Source: Corynebacterium hansenii (GTDB lineage Bacteria; Actinomycetota; Actinomycetes; Mycobacteriales; Mycobacteriaceae). From it: a DNA stretch of 64,000 nucleotides. Location of the stretch: assembly GCF_030408795.1 (NCBI RefSeq), contig NZ_CP047211.1, positions 806,001 through 870,000 on the forward strand, given 5' to 3'. Position numbers and translations under genes: made by a program. This document shows positions 29,719 to 38,222 of the stretch, piece by piece. Position 1 is the stretch's first letter; every line of letters begins with the position of its first letter. The notes beneath the pieces are model-generated. The model made no database searches. It worked only from the letters and a program-made list of their open reading frames with translations, and was not told where the DNA came from.

Positions 29719-30707
29719 CTCAGACGATGCCCGCACCGGTGAATGTGATCGTCGGCAAGGAAGGGCTGCTCATCGACCGCGCCCGATTGGCCATCATCGC
29801 CGCCGTGCGCCGCACCGCCGCCACCCCCGGCGACCCCGAGGGGCGGGCGGTGCCCATCACCGACCTGCGCGGCGGCGACGTGACCACCACCGAGCTGGTC
29901 GAACTGCTCAGCCCGTCGCTGTTCGGCGAGGACCGCATCATCGTGCTCACCGACTGCGACGCCGCGGGCAAGGAACCGGCGGACCTCATCGTGCAGGCCG
30001 CCGGGGACCCCGCGCCGGGCATCACGCTGATCCTGCAGCACTCGGGGGAGGGGCGGCAGAAGAAGATGGTCGCCGCGCTGCGCAAAACCGGAGCGCAGCT
30101 TTTCGAGGCGCACCCCATCAAACGCAACGACCTCCCCGGTTTCGTGCGCGGCGAGTTCCAGGCGCACCGGCTGCGGGTGTCGCCCGACGTCATCGATGCA
30201 CTGCTGGATTCGGTGGGGTCGGACCTGCGGGAACTGGCGACGGCCGTGTCGCAGCTGGTGTCGGACACCGGCGGCAACGTCACCGTCGACGCCGTGCGCA
30301 CCTACTACGGGCGCACCGCCGAGGTGTCGGGTTTCGAGGTCGCCGAGTTGGCCCTGACCGGCCGCGGTTCCGAGGCGCTGGCGTTGGCGCGCCGGGCGAT
30401 GCAGCTGGGCGTGCCCCATGTGCTGCTGGCGTCGGCGCTGTCGGGGATGGTCGGCGACGTCGCCCGATTGCATGCGGCGCGGGGCGTGAGCAGCCGCGAC
30501 GCCGGCACCTACGGCATGCCGCCGTGGAAGCTGGAGAAGACCCACCGGTTGGCCACGCGGTGGTCCACGCCGGCGATCGCGCAGGCGGCGCAGATCATCG
30601 CCGAGCTGGACGCCGGCGTGAAGGGTTGGGCCGCCGATCCGGAATACGCGGTGGAGAAGGCCGTCACGGACATCGCCGCGCTGGCGAAGGGCTCGCACCG
30701 GCGGTAG
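29715..30707 (+). CDS. holA: DNA polymerase III subunit delta
   Basis: This 330-aa clamp-loader subunit opens the beta clamp. The N-terminal half resembles AAA+ domains I/II: VNVIVGKEGLLIDRARLAII, LLSPSLFGEDRIIVLTDCDAAGK. It contains LRELATAVSQLVSDTGG and the helical C-terminal collar with GVPHVLLASALSGMVGDVARLH and WKLEKTHRLATRWS. Length and order (comEC-holA-rpsT) match other corynebacteria and mycobacteria. The start is GTG at 29715, inside the comEC stop (GTGA). A CACGAT box 6 bases upstream may also drive it without a leader. Confidence 0.93.
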   Translation: MTQTMPAPVNVIVGKEGLLIDRARLAIIAAVRRTAATPGDPEGRAVPITDLRGGDVTTTELVELLSPSLFGEDRIIVLTDCDAAGKEPADLIVQAAGDPAPGITLILQHSGEGRQKKMVAALRKTGAQLFEAHPIKRNDLPGFVRGEFQAHRLRVSPDVIDALLDSVGSDLRELATAVSQLVSDTGGNVTVDAVRTYYGRTAEVSGFEVAELALTGRGSEALALARRAMQLGVPHVLLASALSGMVGDVARLHAARGVSSRDAGTYGMPPWKLEKTHRLATRWSTPAIAQAAQIIAELDAGVKGWAADPEYAVEKAVTDIAALAKGSHRR

Positions 30708-30763
30708 TCGGAGGGGTGGTGGGCGTGCCATCAATGGAGGAGCTGCCCCACCACGCAAAGATA

Positions 30764-30796
30764 AGCGCCCCCGCCGAACAAATCGGCGGGGGCGCT
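30764..30796. terminator. bidirectional hairpin terminator between holA and rpsT
   Basis: AGCGCCCCCGCCG (30764-30776) pairs perfectly with CGGCGGGGGCGCT (30784-30796) around AACAAAT. A second inverted pair, GTGGTGGG (about 30716) with CCCACCAC (about 30747), lies just before. The genes on either side converge. A dispersed 11-mer (30830-30840) sits directly before the rpsT stop. Confidence 0.85.
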
Positions 30797-30848
30797 CGAA
30801 GGCTGCGGCGTCCGATGCGGGACGCCGGCCGTCGTCAAGCCAGGGGAA

Positions 30849-31115
30849 TTAGCCCTCGATCTTGTTGACGGACTTCGCCAGCGCGGACTTCTTGTTCGCC
30901 GCGTTGTTGCGGTGGAAGACGCCCTTGGACACGGCCTTGTCGAGCTTGCGGGAAGCGACGCGCAGCTGAGCCTCGGCGGCGGTCTTGTCGCCGGCCTCGA
31001 CGAGCTCGCGGAGCTTGCGGATCTCGGTGCGCACCTCCGAGCGGACGGCCTGGTTGCGCAGGCGGGCCTTCTCGTTGGTCTTGTTGCGCTTGATCTGGGA
31101 CTTGATGTTAGCCAT
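30849..31115 (-). CDS. rpsT: 30S ribosomal protein S20
   Basis: This 88-aa small-subunit protein binds 16S rRNA. It begins [20 protein letters not shown] and contains [30 protein letters not shown], both diagnostic. ATG at 31115 is the start, with AGAGGT 8 bases upstream. A longer open frame to 31571 has no ribosome site and reads through intergenic DNA, so it is not used. Convergent with holA, as in relatives. Confidence 0.98.
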   Translation of the reverse strand: MANIKSQIKRNKTNEKARLRNQAVRSEVRTEIRKLRELVEAGDKTAAEAQLRVASRKLDKAVSKGVFHRNNAANKKSALAKSVNKIEG

Positions 31116-31491
31116 GTGAATACCTCTTGTATCCGTAGTCGGTGATGGTCCGCGGCTCCCGGGGAGGCCCGGCGCCAGGCGCGTCCGCGGCGAACCCAAG
31201 GTCCTGATCACCGGCGGCCACGCGAGACTCGCGTAAACAACTCGGGAGACTTTACCAGGCGGCGCGTGGACGGCGAAATCCCCGGTGCGGTGGGCGTTCG
31301 GGGTGGGGAGGGGCGTGTGTGGGGTGTGGGCACGGCATACGGCGGCGTTCGAGTGCGGCGTGTGTCGGGGCGAGAAAACTCCGGAGCGCCCGATGGGGCA
31401 GTGCCACGAGACTCCCCCCGGCACCGTGCCGCCCGCGCCGGCACCCAATTTCGGCGTCTTCGCCCCGCGATGTGGCGCCCGCGGGCACGAG
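31116..31491. other. gene-free region upstream of rpsT
   Basis: This holds the rpsT promoter and about 300 bases with G-rich short repeats (GTGGGG, GTGTGGGG near 31300). Small open frames exist on both strands, but none has a ribosome site, a recognisable product or convincing codon use. Nothing else is seen. Confidence 0.5.
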
Positions 31492-31624
31492 AATTCAACA
31501 TGAGCGGTTTCGTGCGCGAGTATTTGGAGCGAGAACGCTGTAGTTGAAGAAAACGGGCCCGTTTTCTTCAACTATGACGGTTTCGCGGCGACCGGAAGTG
31601 GCACGAAAACGCCGAAGTTGAATT
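31492..31624. repeat. 133-bp near-perfect palindrome
   Basis: The whole interval reads as an inverted repeat centred at 31557/31558. The inner 34 bases (31541-31574) are a perfect palindrome with no loop, arm TAGTTGAAGAAAACGGG. The outer arms start AATTCAAC (31492) and end GTTGAATT (31624), with further matches such as GCACGAAA against TTTCGTGC. It is AT-richer than its surroundings. It is single-copy in this window and may be a mobile palindromic element or a strong cruciform/terminator. Confidence 0.8.
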
Positions 31625-31884
31625 GGTGGGGGAGGGCCCATGGAACGCCGAAGACTGCGGCGCTGTGACCTGCAGTAATGGGAACGCTCGCCAGGAGGCT
31701 CTCAGAGGGCTTGTCGGGTACGCGAGTGCGCCCGCCGGTGGCCGATCGCTCTACGGCGCTTGTGGCGGCATGCGGGCGAAACGATGGTTGCGCTGCGCGG
31801 TTGAGGCGCCGGCTATTCGCGCTTGCGGCACCATTGCTTGCCGACGCTCACGTGAACGTGCAGGTGCCGCACTTTTAGCCGCGC

Positions 31885-32571
31885 TCAGCTCCAGTGGTAG
31901 TCCGACCGGAGGCGCGCCGCGATGCGATCGAAGCGGCGCCTCGGCATCATCGCGCCTGACCGCCGGATGCCGGACTCGGGGACCTCGAGGATCTTGTCCA
32001 GGCGCACCCACGACGGCCGCCCCTCCGGGTCCCACGCACCGGAGCCGATGAACAGCCACGTCGGCGAATCGGCGTGCCGCTGATGCGTGGAAATCAGCGC
32101 GCCCAGCAACGTCTGCTTGTGGCGGCCGACCACAACGACGGCGCGTTCGCGGGGCTTCTCGGCGTCGCCCTCGAGAAGAACGGGCGCCCACACAACCTCG
32201 CCGGGGTCGGTCTGGCCGTCCATGTCGGGGGCGTAGACGATGGACCGCGCCACTTCGGCGGTGGGGCGGGCGACGGTGGCGGGTTCGCGGTGGGCGAGGC
32301 GGTCCTCGTCGGCGTCGGGGGTCAGGCCGAGCTGCTCGTTGAGCATGGCCAACCCGCGGTCGAGGGTGTCCACGCCGCGAAACCACTCCGTCGCGGCGAT
32401 CACCCAGCGCCACCCGCGGTTCAGGCCCCTGCGCCACAGGCGCCGCGCCGCGCGGCCGAACCTGCTCGGCTGCTTCGGGGTCGCATCGGCGGATTCGTCG
32501 GCGGTGGGCGTCGTCAAGCCGGAACCGACCGCCGAGGCGTTGGCGGAGACTGCGGGCTCGGGGGACGTCAT
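31885..32571 (-). CDS. PemK/MazF-like family protein
   Basis: This 228-aa protein has a Ser/Ala-rich N-terminus (1-40), a basic amphipathic stretch (RFGRAARRLWRRGLNRGWRWV), a linker, and a C-terminal domain from about 110. That domain begins SIVYAPDMDGQTDPGEVVWAPVLLEGDAEKPRERAVVVVGRHKQTLLGALIST, the PemK/MazF beta-barrel pattern. MazF toxins cut mRNA, but they are about 110 aa and have a partner antitoxin gene; none is adjacent here. A housekeeping MazF-like protein next to lepA is plausible. TAAACT 8 bases before the ATG at 32571 suggests leaderless expression; a GTG/ATG 24 bases upstream is less likely. Divergent from lepA. The 260 bases between it and the palindrome hold no gene. Confidence 0.7.
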   Translation of the reverse strand: MTSPEPAVSANASAVGSGLTTPTADESADATPKQPSRFGRAARRLWRRGLNRGWRWVIAATEWFRGVDTLDRGLAMLNEQLGLTPDADEDRLAHREPATVARPTAEVARSIVYAPDMDGQTDPGEVVWAPVLLEGDAEKPRERAVVVVGRHKQTLLGALISTHQRHADSPTWLFIGSGAWDPEGRPSWVRLDKILEVPESGIRRSGAMMPRRRFDRIAARLRSDYHWS

Positions 32572-32693
32572 GACGCACAAGTTTAGCCCAGGCAAAGGGT
32601 GTTCGCGGCGACGGTGCCCGACGGCGAATCGGCGCCGGGTAGTGTGGGCGGAGAATACCCATTCGTCCCCCAGAAGTACGGAGCAAGGCCAAC

Positions 32694-34535
32694 GTGACCA
32701 GGAATTTCGCGGCGCAGACGTTCACGGATCCGAAGCGGATCCGCAATTTCTGCATCATCGCCCACATCGACCACGGAAAGTCGACCCTGGCGGACCGCAT
32801 CCTGCAGATGTCCGGCGTGGTCGAGGCGCGCGACATGCGCGACCAGTACCTGGACAACATGGACATCGAGCGCGAGCGCGGCATCACCATCAAGGCGCAG
32901 AACGTGCGGCTGCCGTGGGTGCCGAAGTCGGGGGCGCATGCGGGCGAGGAGATCGTGCTGCATTTGATCGACACGCCCGGCCACGTGGACTTCACCTACG
33001 AGGTGTCGCGTGCGCTGGAGGCGTGCGAGGGCGCGATTCTGCTGGTCGACGCCGCGCAGGGCATTGAGGCGCAGACGCTGGCGAACCTGTACCTGGCCAT
33101 GGAAAACGACCTGGAGATCATCCCGGTCCTGAACAAGATCGACCTGCCGGCGGCCGACCCGGAGAAGTACTCGGAGGAGATCGCGCACATCATCGGCTGC
33201 GAGCCGGAGGATGTGCTGCGGGTGTCGGGCAAGACGGGCGAGGGCGTCGAGGCGCTGATGGACCGGGTGTGCGAGCTGGTGCCGCCGCCGGTGGGCGATG
33301 CGGATGCGCCGGCGCGCGCGATGATCTTCGACTCGGTGTACGACACGTACCGGGGCGTGGTCACCTACATCCGCGTGGTCGACGGCCGGCTGGAGCCGCG
33401 CGACGTGATCCAGATGATGTCGACGGGCGCCAAGCACGAGCTGCTGGAAATCGGGGTGGTGTCGCCGCAGCCGCAGAAGTGCGAGGGCCTGGGCGTCGGC
33501 GAGGTGGGGTACCTGATCACGGGCGTGAAGGACGTGCGCCAGTCGAAGGTCGGCGACACGGTGACGCTGAACAAGAAGCCGGCGGAGGAGCCCCTGGAGG
33601 GCTACGCCGAGCCGACGCCGATGGTGTACTCGGGGTTGTTCCCCATTTCGCAGGCCGATTACCCGGATTTGCGCGATGCGCTGGAAAAGCTGCAGCTTAA
33701 CGACGCCGCTTTGACGTTCGAGCCGGAGACGTCCGTGGCGTTGGGCTTTGGTTTCCGCGGCGGTTTTCTGGGTCTGCTGCACATGGAGATCACGCGCACG
33801 CGCCTGGAGCGCGAATTCGACTTGGACTTGATTTCCACGGCGCCGAACGTGGTGTACCGCGTGGTGGCGGAGGACGGCTCCGAGGTCGTGGTGCACAACC
33901 CGTCGGATTGGCCGGAGGGGAAGCTGCGCGAGGTGTGGGAGCCGATCGTGAAGTGCACGATCATCGTGCCGAGCGAGTTCGTCGGCTCGACGATGGAGCT
34001 GTGCCAGCAGAAGCGCGGCGAGATGGGCGGGATGGATTACCTGTCCGAGGATCGCGTGGAGCTGCGGTACACGATGCCGATGGGCGAGATCATCTTCGAC
34101 TTCTTCGACATGCTGAAGTCGCGGACCAAGGGGTACGCGTCGCTGAACTACGAGGAAGCCGGCGAGCAGCAGGCGGACCTGGTGAAGGTCGACATTCTGC
34201 TGCAGGGCGAGGCCGTGGACGCGTTCAGCGCGATCGTGCACCGCGACAACGCGCAGTGGTACGGCAACAAGATGACGAAGAAGCTGCGCGAGCTGATTCC
34301 GAGGCAGCAGTTCGAGGTGCCGGTGCAGGCGGCGATCGGCGCGAAGATCATCGCCCGCGAGAACATCCGGGCCCTGCGCAAGGACGTTTTGGCCAAGTGC
34401 TATGGCGGAGATATCTCCCGCAAACGTAAGCTGCTGGAGAAGCAGAAGGCCGGCAAGAAGCGGATGAAGAACATCGGCTCCGTGAGCGTCCCCCAGGAGG
34501 CGTTCGTGGCGGCGTTGAGCACGGATGGGGAGTAG
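32694..34535 (+). CDS. lepA: elongation factor 4 (LepA)
   Basis: This 613-aa translational GTPase back-translocates or remodels stalled ribosomes. The G domain has [19 protein letters not shown] (P-loop), [16 protein letters not shown] and [10 protein letters not shown]. Domains II, III and V follow, then the LepA-specific C-terminal domain with [28 protein letters not shown]. Length is standard (about 600-615). The start is GTG at 32694 with GGAG upstream. It is the last host gene before the accessory island. Confidence 0.98.
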   Translation: MTRNFAAQTFTDPKRIRNFCIIAHIDHGKSTLADRILQMSGVVEARDMRDQYLDNMDIERERGITIKAQNVRLPWVPKSGAHAGEEIVLHLIDTPGHVDFTYEVSRALEACEGAILLVDAAQGIEAQTLANLYLAMENDLEIIPVLNKIDLPAADPEKYSEEIAHIIGCEPEDVLRVSGKTGEGVEALMDRVCELVPPPVGDADAPARAMIFDSVYDTYRGVVTYIRVVDGRLEPRDVIQMMSTGAKHELLEIGVVSPQPQKCEGLGVGEVGYLITGVKDVRQSKVGDTVTLNKKPAEEPLEGYAEPTPMVYSGLFPISQADYPDLRDALEKLQLNDAALTFEPETSVALGFGFRGGFLGLLHMEITRTRLEREFDLDLISTAPNVVYRVVAEDGSEVVVHNPSDWPEGKLREVWEPIVKCTIIVPSEFVGSTMELCQQKRGEMGGMDYLSEDRVELRYTMPMGEIIFDFFDMLKSRTKGYASLNYEEAGEQQADLVKVDILLQGEAVDAFSAIVHRDNAQWYGNKMTKKLRELIPRQQFEVPVQAAIGAKIIARENIRALRKDVLAKCYGGDISRKRKLLEKQKAGKKRMKNIGSVSVPQEAFVAALSTDGE

Positions 34536-34537
34536 GG

Positions 34538-34555
34538 GCCATCAAGCTTGATGGC
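34538..34555 (+). terminator. perfect 18-bp palindrome after lepA; island boundary
   Basis: GCCATCAAGCTTGATGGC starts 2 bases after the lepA stop, and base composition drops sharply immediately after it. It may be the lepA terminator. It is also the left junction of the accessory region. I found no matching direct repeat at the right end. Confidence 0.5.
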
Positions 34556-34586
34556 AGTTGTGCACTAATAGGAAGTAGGCAAATCA

Positions 34587-36737
34587 GTGCGTAATAAGCT
34601 TCAATTCTCTCTTGAAAACGCTAATCCTTCCGAACACTGGAGAGCATTCGAAAAACTCGCAACCGCAGTTCTTGCTTCTGAATATCCAAATCTGCGTTCG
34701 ATGGCCTCGCCCGACGGAGACGGCGGGCGCGATGCGGAAATATATAAATATGAACATGTTTCAACTGAATTTATTCAGGTTTCCCTCGCTAAAGATTTCA
34801 AAGCGAAACTGAAACAAACAGTAAACCGCCTAGAGCAAACGCAACCTCAAATGACGCACCTGATCTATGTCACTAATCAAGAGATTGGGGCAAAAGCAGA
34901 TCAATTAAAGATCGATTTTCGCCAAAAGCGCAAAATTCATCTTGATATCAGGGATCGAAATTGGTTTATTGAACGGGAATCCAGCTCGACGATTTGGGAC
35001 AGTGCGGTCGACGACTTCTGCCGTAGAGTTGCAGATCCAATCTTGAGTGAACGTCGATTGATCCGGAGGCCGCAACAGCTCACGAAAAAGGATGCTCAAA
35101 TTGCTATGCTGCAGTTAGCTTTTGAGGAGCGAGATCGTACCGGAAAGAACCTGACCAAAGCCTGTTTCGAGTCGCTGGTATTTTCTGCCCTCGACGGTAC
35201 CAATGCAGAAAATCAGATGTCTAAGGAAGAAATCATTGAGGAAGTGAAACATTGGGCGCCGGAGGGGGTCAATTTTACTGTACAGAGCGACGAGCTTCAT
35301 GATGACTTCCTTGAAAGCAAAGTGTCGCAAGCTATAGATAGGCTCACAAAGAAGTATCAAGGAAAACGACGTATAGTAAGGCATGGGCAAACCCAGAATT
35401 ATCATATAGCTCATTCTGAGCAGGAACGACGAAATGAGGCTGCCGCAGCGGTTGCAATAGAACAAGCGCGACTTAGGGAACATTTGAAAGTTAAGCGACT
35501 TGTTGAAAGGATTCCCGAAAACAATATAGAAACAGTTATCGAATTCTTAGTTTCTACTATAGGGCGTGTGCTTTTACACATGGGGGAGGAGTTCGCGGCG
35601 TCGGTACTTGAAGGGAAGCTGCCAGACTTAAAGCTCGAGTACTTGAGTGCTATGGAGAATGGAACCGATATTCCGAATGGCTTAAGTTGGGAAGATGTGC
35701 GAGTCTGTGTAGCAGAAGTGCTTTCGGTTGAAGATCCTGAAATTCAGAATTATTTCCGGAGATTGGCAAATAGTTACACGTTTGCAGCTTTTCTTCGTCG
35801 ATCAACCGACGTTCAAAAATCCATGAGCAAGGTCTGGTCAGAGGGTGATATATGGCTCGATACCAACATTATCCTTCCACTTTTTTTGGAGGAAATTTGC
35901 GGAGAGGGGGAAAGTGGGAGGTATGCGCGCTTAATGAAGGCAGCTAGCACCTTGGGGGTCAATCTCTATGTGACGGAAGGTGTTATCGAAGAGGCCACTA
36001 CACACATATCAAATTCAATTAATTGTGCGAGAATGTGGGGTGCGAATTGGCGCGGCAAGGTCCCGTTTCTGTTGCACTCTTATGTTTTAAATGGATGCGA
36101 TAGGAGTGCTTTCGCAGCGGCTTGCGAAAATCTTTGTGGAAATTCGCGACCCGAGGATGATGTCATAGAATATTTAAGCGGTGAGCATTCAATTGAATGC
36201 AAGAGTCTCGTGCAGGAATGCCGCTCAGCGCCAGACGAACTTAGATATGCCGCGGAGAAATTTTGGGTTGATGTTCATTCTCGTCGTCGTGCAGGTCGTG
36301 ACGGAGTGGCGTCAGGGGTGACTGATCGAATGGCCGACCATGATATTGAGAATTCGGTGGGCGTTCTTATGCGTCGTGAATCAGAGCGATCCCATCATCT
36401 TGGTTATTCTTCATGGTGGCTAACAACCGACCGGCAAGCCCACGGGTTTTACAGCTCCATTGTCGAAGAGTTGGATACGCGGGCGCCTCGGATATCTCCG
36501 CTTATGTCTTTGGAGTTTTTCTCTCAGTATTTACGTTTCGCACACCAATCCGAAGGGCAGAGTTCGGCATCTGTAGACGTCGATGTGTTTTATGAAAGAC
36601 TTGAAAGTCTCGATGTCCCGGACGATATTCTTGATATTGCCGATGCGGTTCGCGCCGAATGTGCCGGTTTGAGTGAACGGGTAATTCGTAGAAGAGTGCG
36701 TGACAGCCTCGAACAGGCTAAACAAGTATCGTCATAA
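34587..36737 (+). CDS. candidate defence nuclease: Mrr-like domain, winged-helix segment and PIN domain
   Basis: I do not recognise this 716-aa protein as a whole. Residues about 12-80 look like an Mrr-type PD-(D/E)xK fold: helix with Glu22, then SPDGDGGRDAEI (Asp49) and FIQVSLAKDFKAKL (Gln64). The usual catalytic Lys after Gln-Val is replaced by Ser66; Lys69/Lys72 may substitute. About 165-285 looks like a winged helix (NLTKACFESLVFSAL ... SKVSQAIDRLTKKYQGKRRIVR). About 420-640 looks like a PIN ribonuclease: WLDTNIILPLF (Asp425), VTEGVIEEATTH (Glu464/468) and WWLTTDRQ (Asp615). The start is GTG with GGAAGTAGG upstream. By eye its G+C is around 45%, far below the host, so it was acquired. All domain calls are by eye. 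Confidence 0.65.
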   Translation: MRNKLQFSLENANPSEHWRAFEKLATAVLASEYPNLRSMASPDGDGGRDAEIYKYEHVSTEFIQVSLAKDFKAKLKQTVNRLEQTQPQMTHLIYVTNQEIGAKADQLKIDFRQKRKIHLDIRDRNWFIERESSSTIWDSAVDDFCRRVADPILSERRLIRRPQQLTKKDAQIAMLQLAFEERDRTGKNLTKACFESLVFSALDGTNAENQMSKEEIIEEVKHWAPEGVNFTVQSDELHDDFLESKVSQAIDRLTKKYQGKRRIVRHGQTQNYHIAHSEQERRNEAAAAVAIEQARLREHLKVKRLVERIPENNIETVIEFLVSTIGRVLLHMGEEFAASVLEGKLPDLKLEYLSAMENGTDIPNGLSWEDVRVCVAEVLSVEDPEIQNYFRRLANSYTFAAFLRRSTDVQKSMSKVWSEGDIWLDTNIILPLFLEEICGEGESGRYARLMKAASTLGVNLYVTEGVIEEATTHISNSINCARMWGANWRGKVPFLLHSYVLNGCDRSAFAAACENLCGNSRPEDDVIEYLSGEHSIECKSLVQECRSAPDELRYAAEKFWVDVHSRRRAGRDGVASGVTDRMADHDIENSVGVLMRRESERSHHLGYSSWWLTTDRQAHGFYSSIVEELDTRAPRISPLMSLEFFSQYLRFAHQSEGQSSASVDVDVFYERLESLDVPDDILDIADAVRAECAGLSERVIRRRVRDSLEQAKQVSS

Positions 36738-36831
36738 GCGGTTTCTTAGTTGTTTATCTTTGGTGCTAGCCAGCTCATTGAGATCACCGTGTCGAGCTTC
36801 GGGACTCGTACAGGCTACTTTTCTTGGTTTT
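36738..36831. other. spacer before the IS3-family remnant
   Basis: This 94-base low-G+C stretch follows the Mrr-PIN gene. The left inverted repeat of the IS element should be here, but I could not identify it, so the left boundary is uncertain. Confidence 0.4.
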
Positions 36832-37640
36832 CTAAGCAGCCGCGGAATCTTTCGTGGTTTGGTTGTTCCGTTGCGAATGGATCTCGAACGGCTGGCGGCA
36901 CCCGATCGCTGAATGCAACCTGGATCGGGTGTACCAGGTCACCCACCGCGACGTCGCCGACATTACCTCGATCAACTCTGACCACACTTTCCGATCGGTA
37001 AGCCCTGCCTTGTAGGCCGAGTTCACCGCCTCAGCCGTGGCTTTGTCGTACGAGTCCCCGTGTGACCCTACTGACGCCTCGTCCTCTGACTCCGCCTGGT
37101 TCTCGCCATAACGAATAGATAAGAGTTGCACCCGTCGATCCAAGTGGTGCACCAGCCCGGAAACGTCTTAACGAGGCCGATATTTCGCCGCTAAAGCCAC
37201 CATGAGTGTGTCCCTGACCATGAACTCCCGAATGTGGTTAATCACCTGCCAACCAACTCCCGGTCGAAGACATCAAGGATAGACTTCATGTACCATAACC
37301 CGGCTTGCGTAGACACACACGGGATGCCGGCTGCCCAAAAACAGTGTTGTGTCGGTACCATGAACTCGCGTGCGACGAGATCATGCGGGCGGCCTTTAAC
37401 ATGCGCTGAGGCAGTCTTCGGACACTTCCGCTTCCGCCGGTTTCCGTCGATGCGTCACTGGCGCATCAACCGTTCCACCGTGTTGGAGGCTACCGGACTG
37501 AACTGGTCGTCGTACTCGCGGATGATCGACTTCCGCAACTTCCGCACCCCATAACGTGAATGGTTCCCGTCATAAGCATCCTGGATCATGACCATCAGTG
37601 CCTAGTCCCGACGGGCCGTGGCTGATGGTTTATGCTTCTT
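36832..37640 (-). pseudogene. IS3-family OrfB (DDE integrase) remnant
   Basis: Only the C-terminal third is readable in one frame (36832-37152). SVGSHGDSYDKATAEAVNSAYKAGL matches the SVGSxGDSYDNAxAE signature near the last catalytic residue, and SRWVTWYTRSRLHSAIGCRQPFEIH matches the conserved terminus. The upstream 490 bases, where the first two catalytic Asp should lie, are split over several frames with stops. It cannot make an active transposase. Confidence 0.75.
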
Positions 37641-37657
37641 GTAGTCGTAATGCGAGC

Positions 37658-38065
37658 TCACAGAAACGCGTGCAACCGTCCCAGACAGGGCGCACACGAT
37701 TGAGTTCGCTCGAGAACTCCTCGCGACTCACGTAAATGAAGCCGATGATCACTTCGATGGACAGTCGGCGGCTGCTGCCGCGATAGACAAGCCGGCGCTC
37801 TCTTCAGGGTCTCGTCGGTTCTCTTTGCATTGGCCAATTTCGCACGCAGCCGGCGGTTCTCCTGCTCAAGGTCGACCGACCCAGTCGGTGCGGCGTTGTC
37901 GGAATACTTGTGCTTACGCACCCAGACTGGCGAATCTTTTTTGCTCAGCCCGAGTTTGTTCGCGTCCCGGGTGATTGCTCCGTTCGAGGTGTTCCGATCA
38001 GTCTGGGCATGCAGGACGCGTTCGACGGCACGAGTCTTGAGTTCGTCGGTGTATTTCGCTGGCAC
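37658..38065 (-). pseudogene. IS3-family OrfA (HTH transposase subunit) remnant
   Basis: From a GTG at 38065 it reads PAKYTDELKTRAVERVLHAQ, the helix-turn-helix start of IS3 OrfA, then KLGLSKKDSPVWVRKHK and a leucine-zipper-like LEQENRRLRAKLANAKRTDETLKRA. After that the expected ASAFFA motif is lost and the frame runs into unrelated sequence, so there is a frameshift at about 37800. Confidence 0.75.
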
Positions 38066-38222
38066 GAGAGAGTCTCCTTCTTCCGATCTCCGTGCCTCCA
38101 TAACACCCGGGACCATTCAACATCTTTCCAGGCCGCCCTTCGAGCAAGCCAGACCAGCTGTCATCTCTTCATGCAACAGTCCCCTCTGTATGCGGCTACG
38201 AATACCGTTTACCGGTTCGTTT

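Larger units (their letters stand above)
36832..38119 (-). mobile_element. decayed IS3-family insertion sequence
   Basis: On the minus strand, an orfA-like HTH transposase (38065 to about 37700) is followed by a broken orfB ending at 36832. The right end reads TGAATGGTCCCGGGTGTTAT on the minus strand, which resembles the TGAAC...CCCGG ends of corynebacterial IS3 elements. Frame breaks run all through the DDE part. The element separates the Mrr-PIN gene from the McrBC operon. Confidence 0.7.

Noticed and set aside
30849-31571. rpsT extended upstream to 31571 (240 aa)
   Set aside because: The S20 N-terminus begins at 31115 with a good ribosome site; the added part is intergenic.
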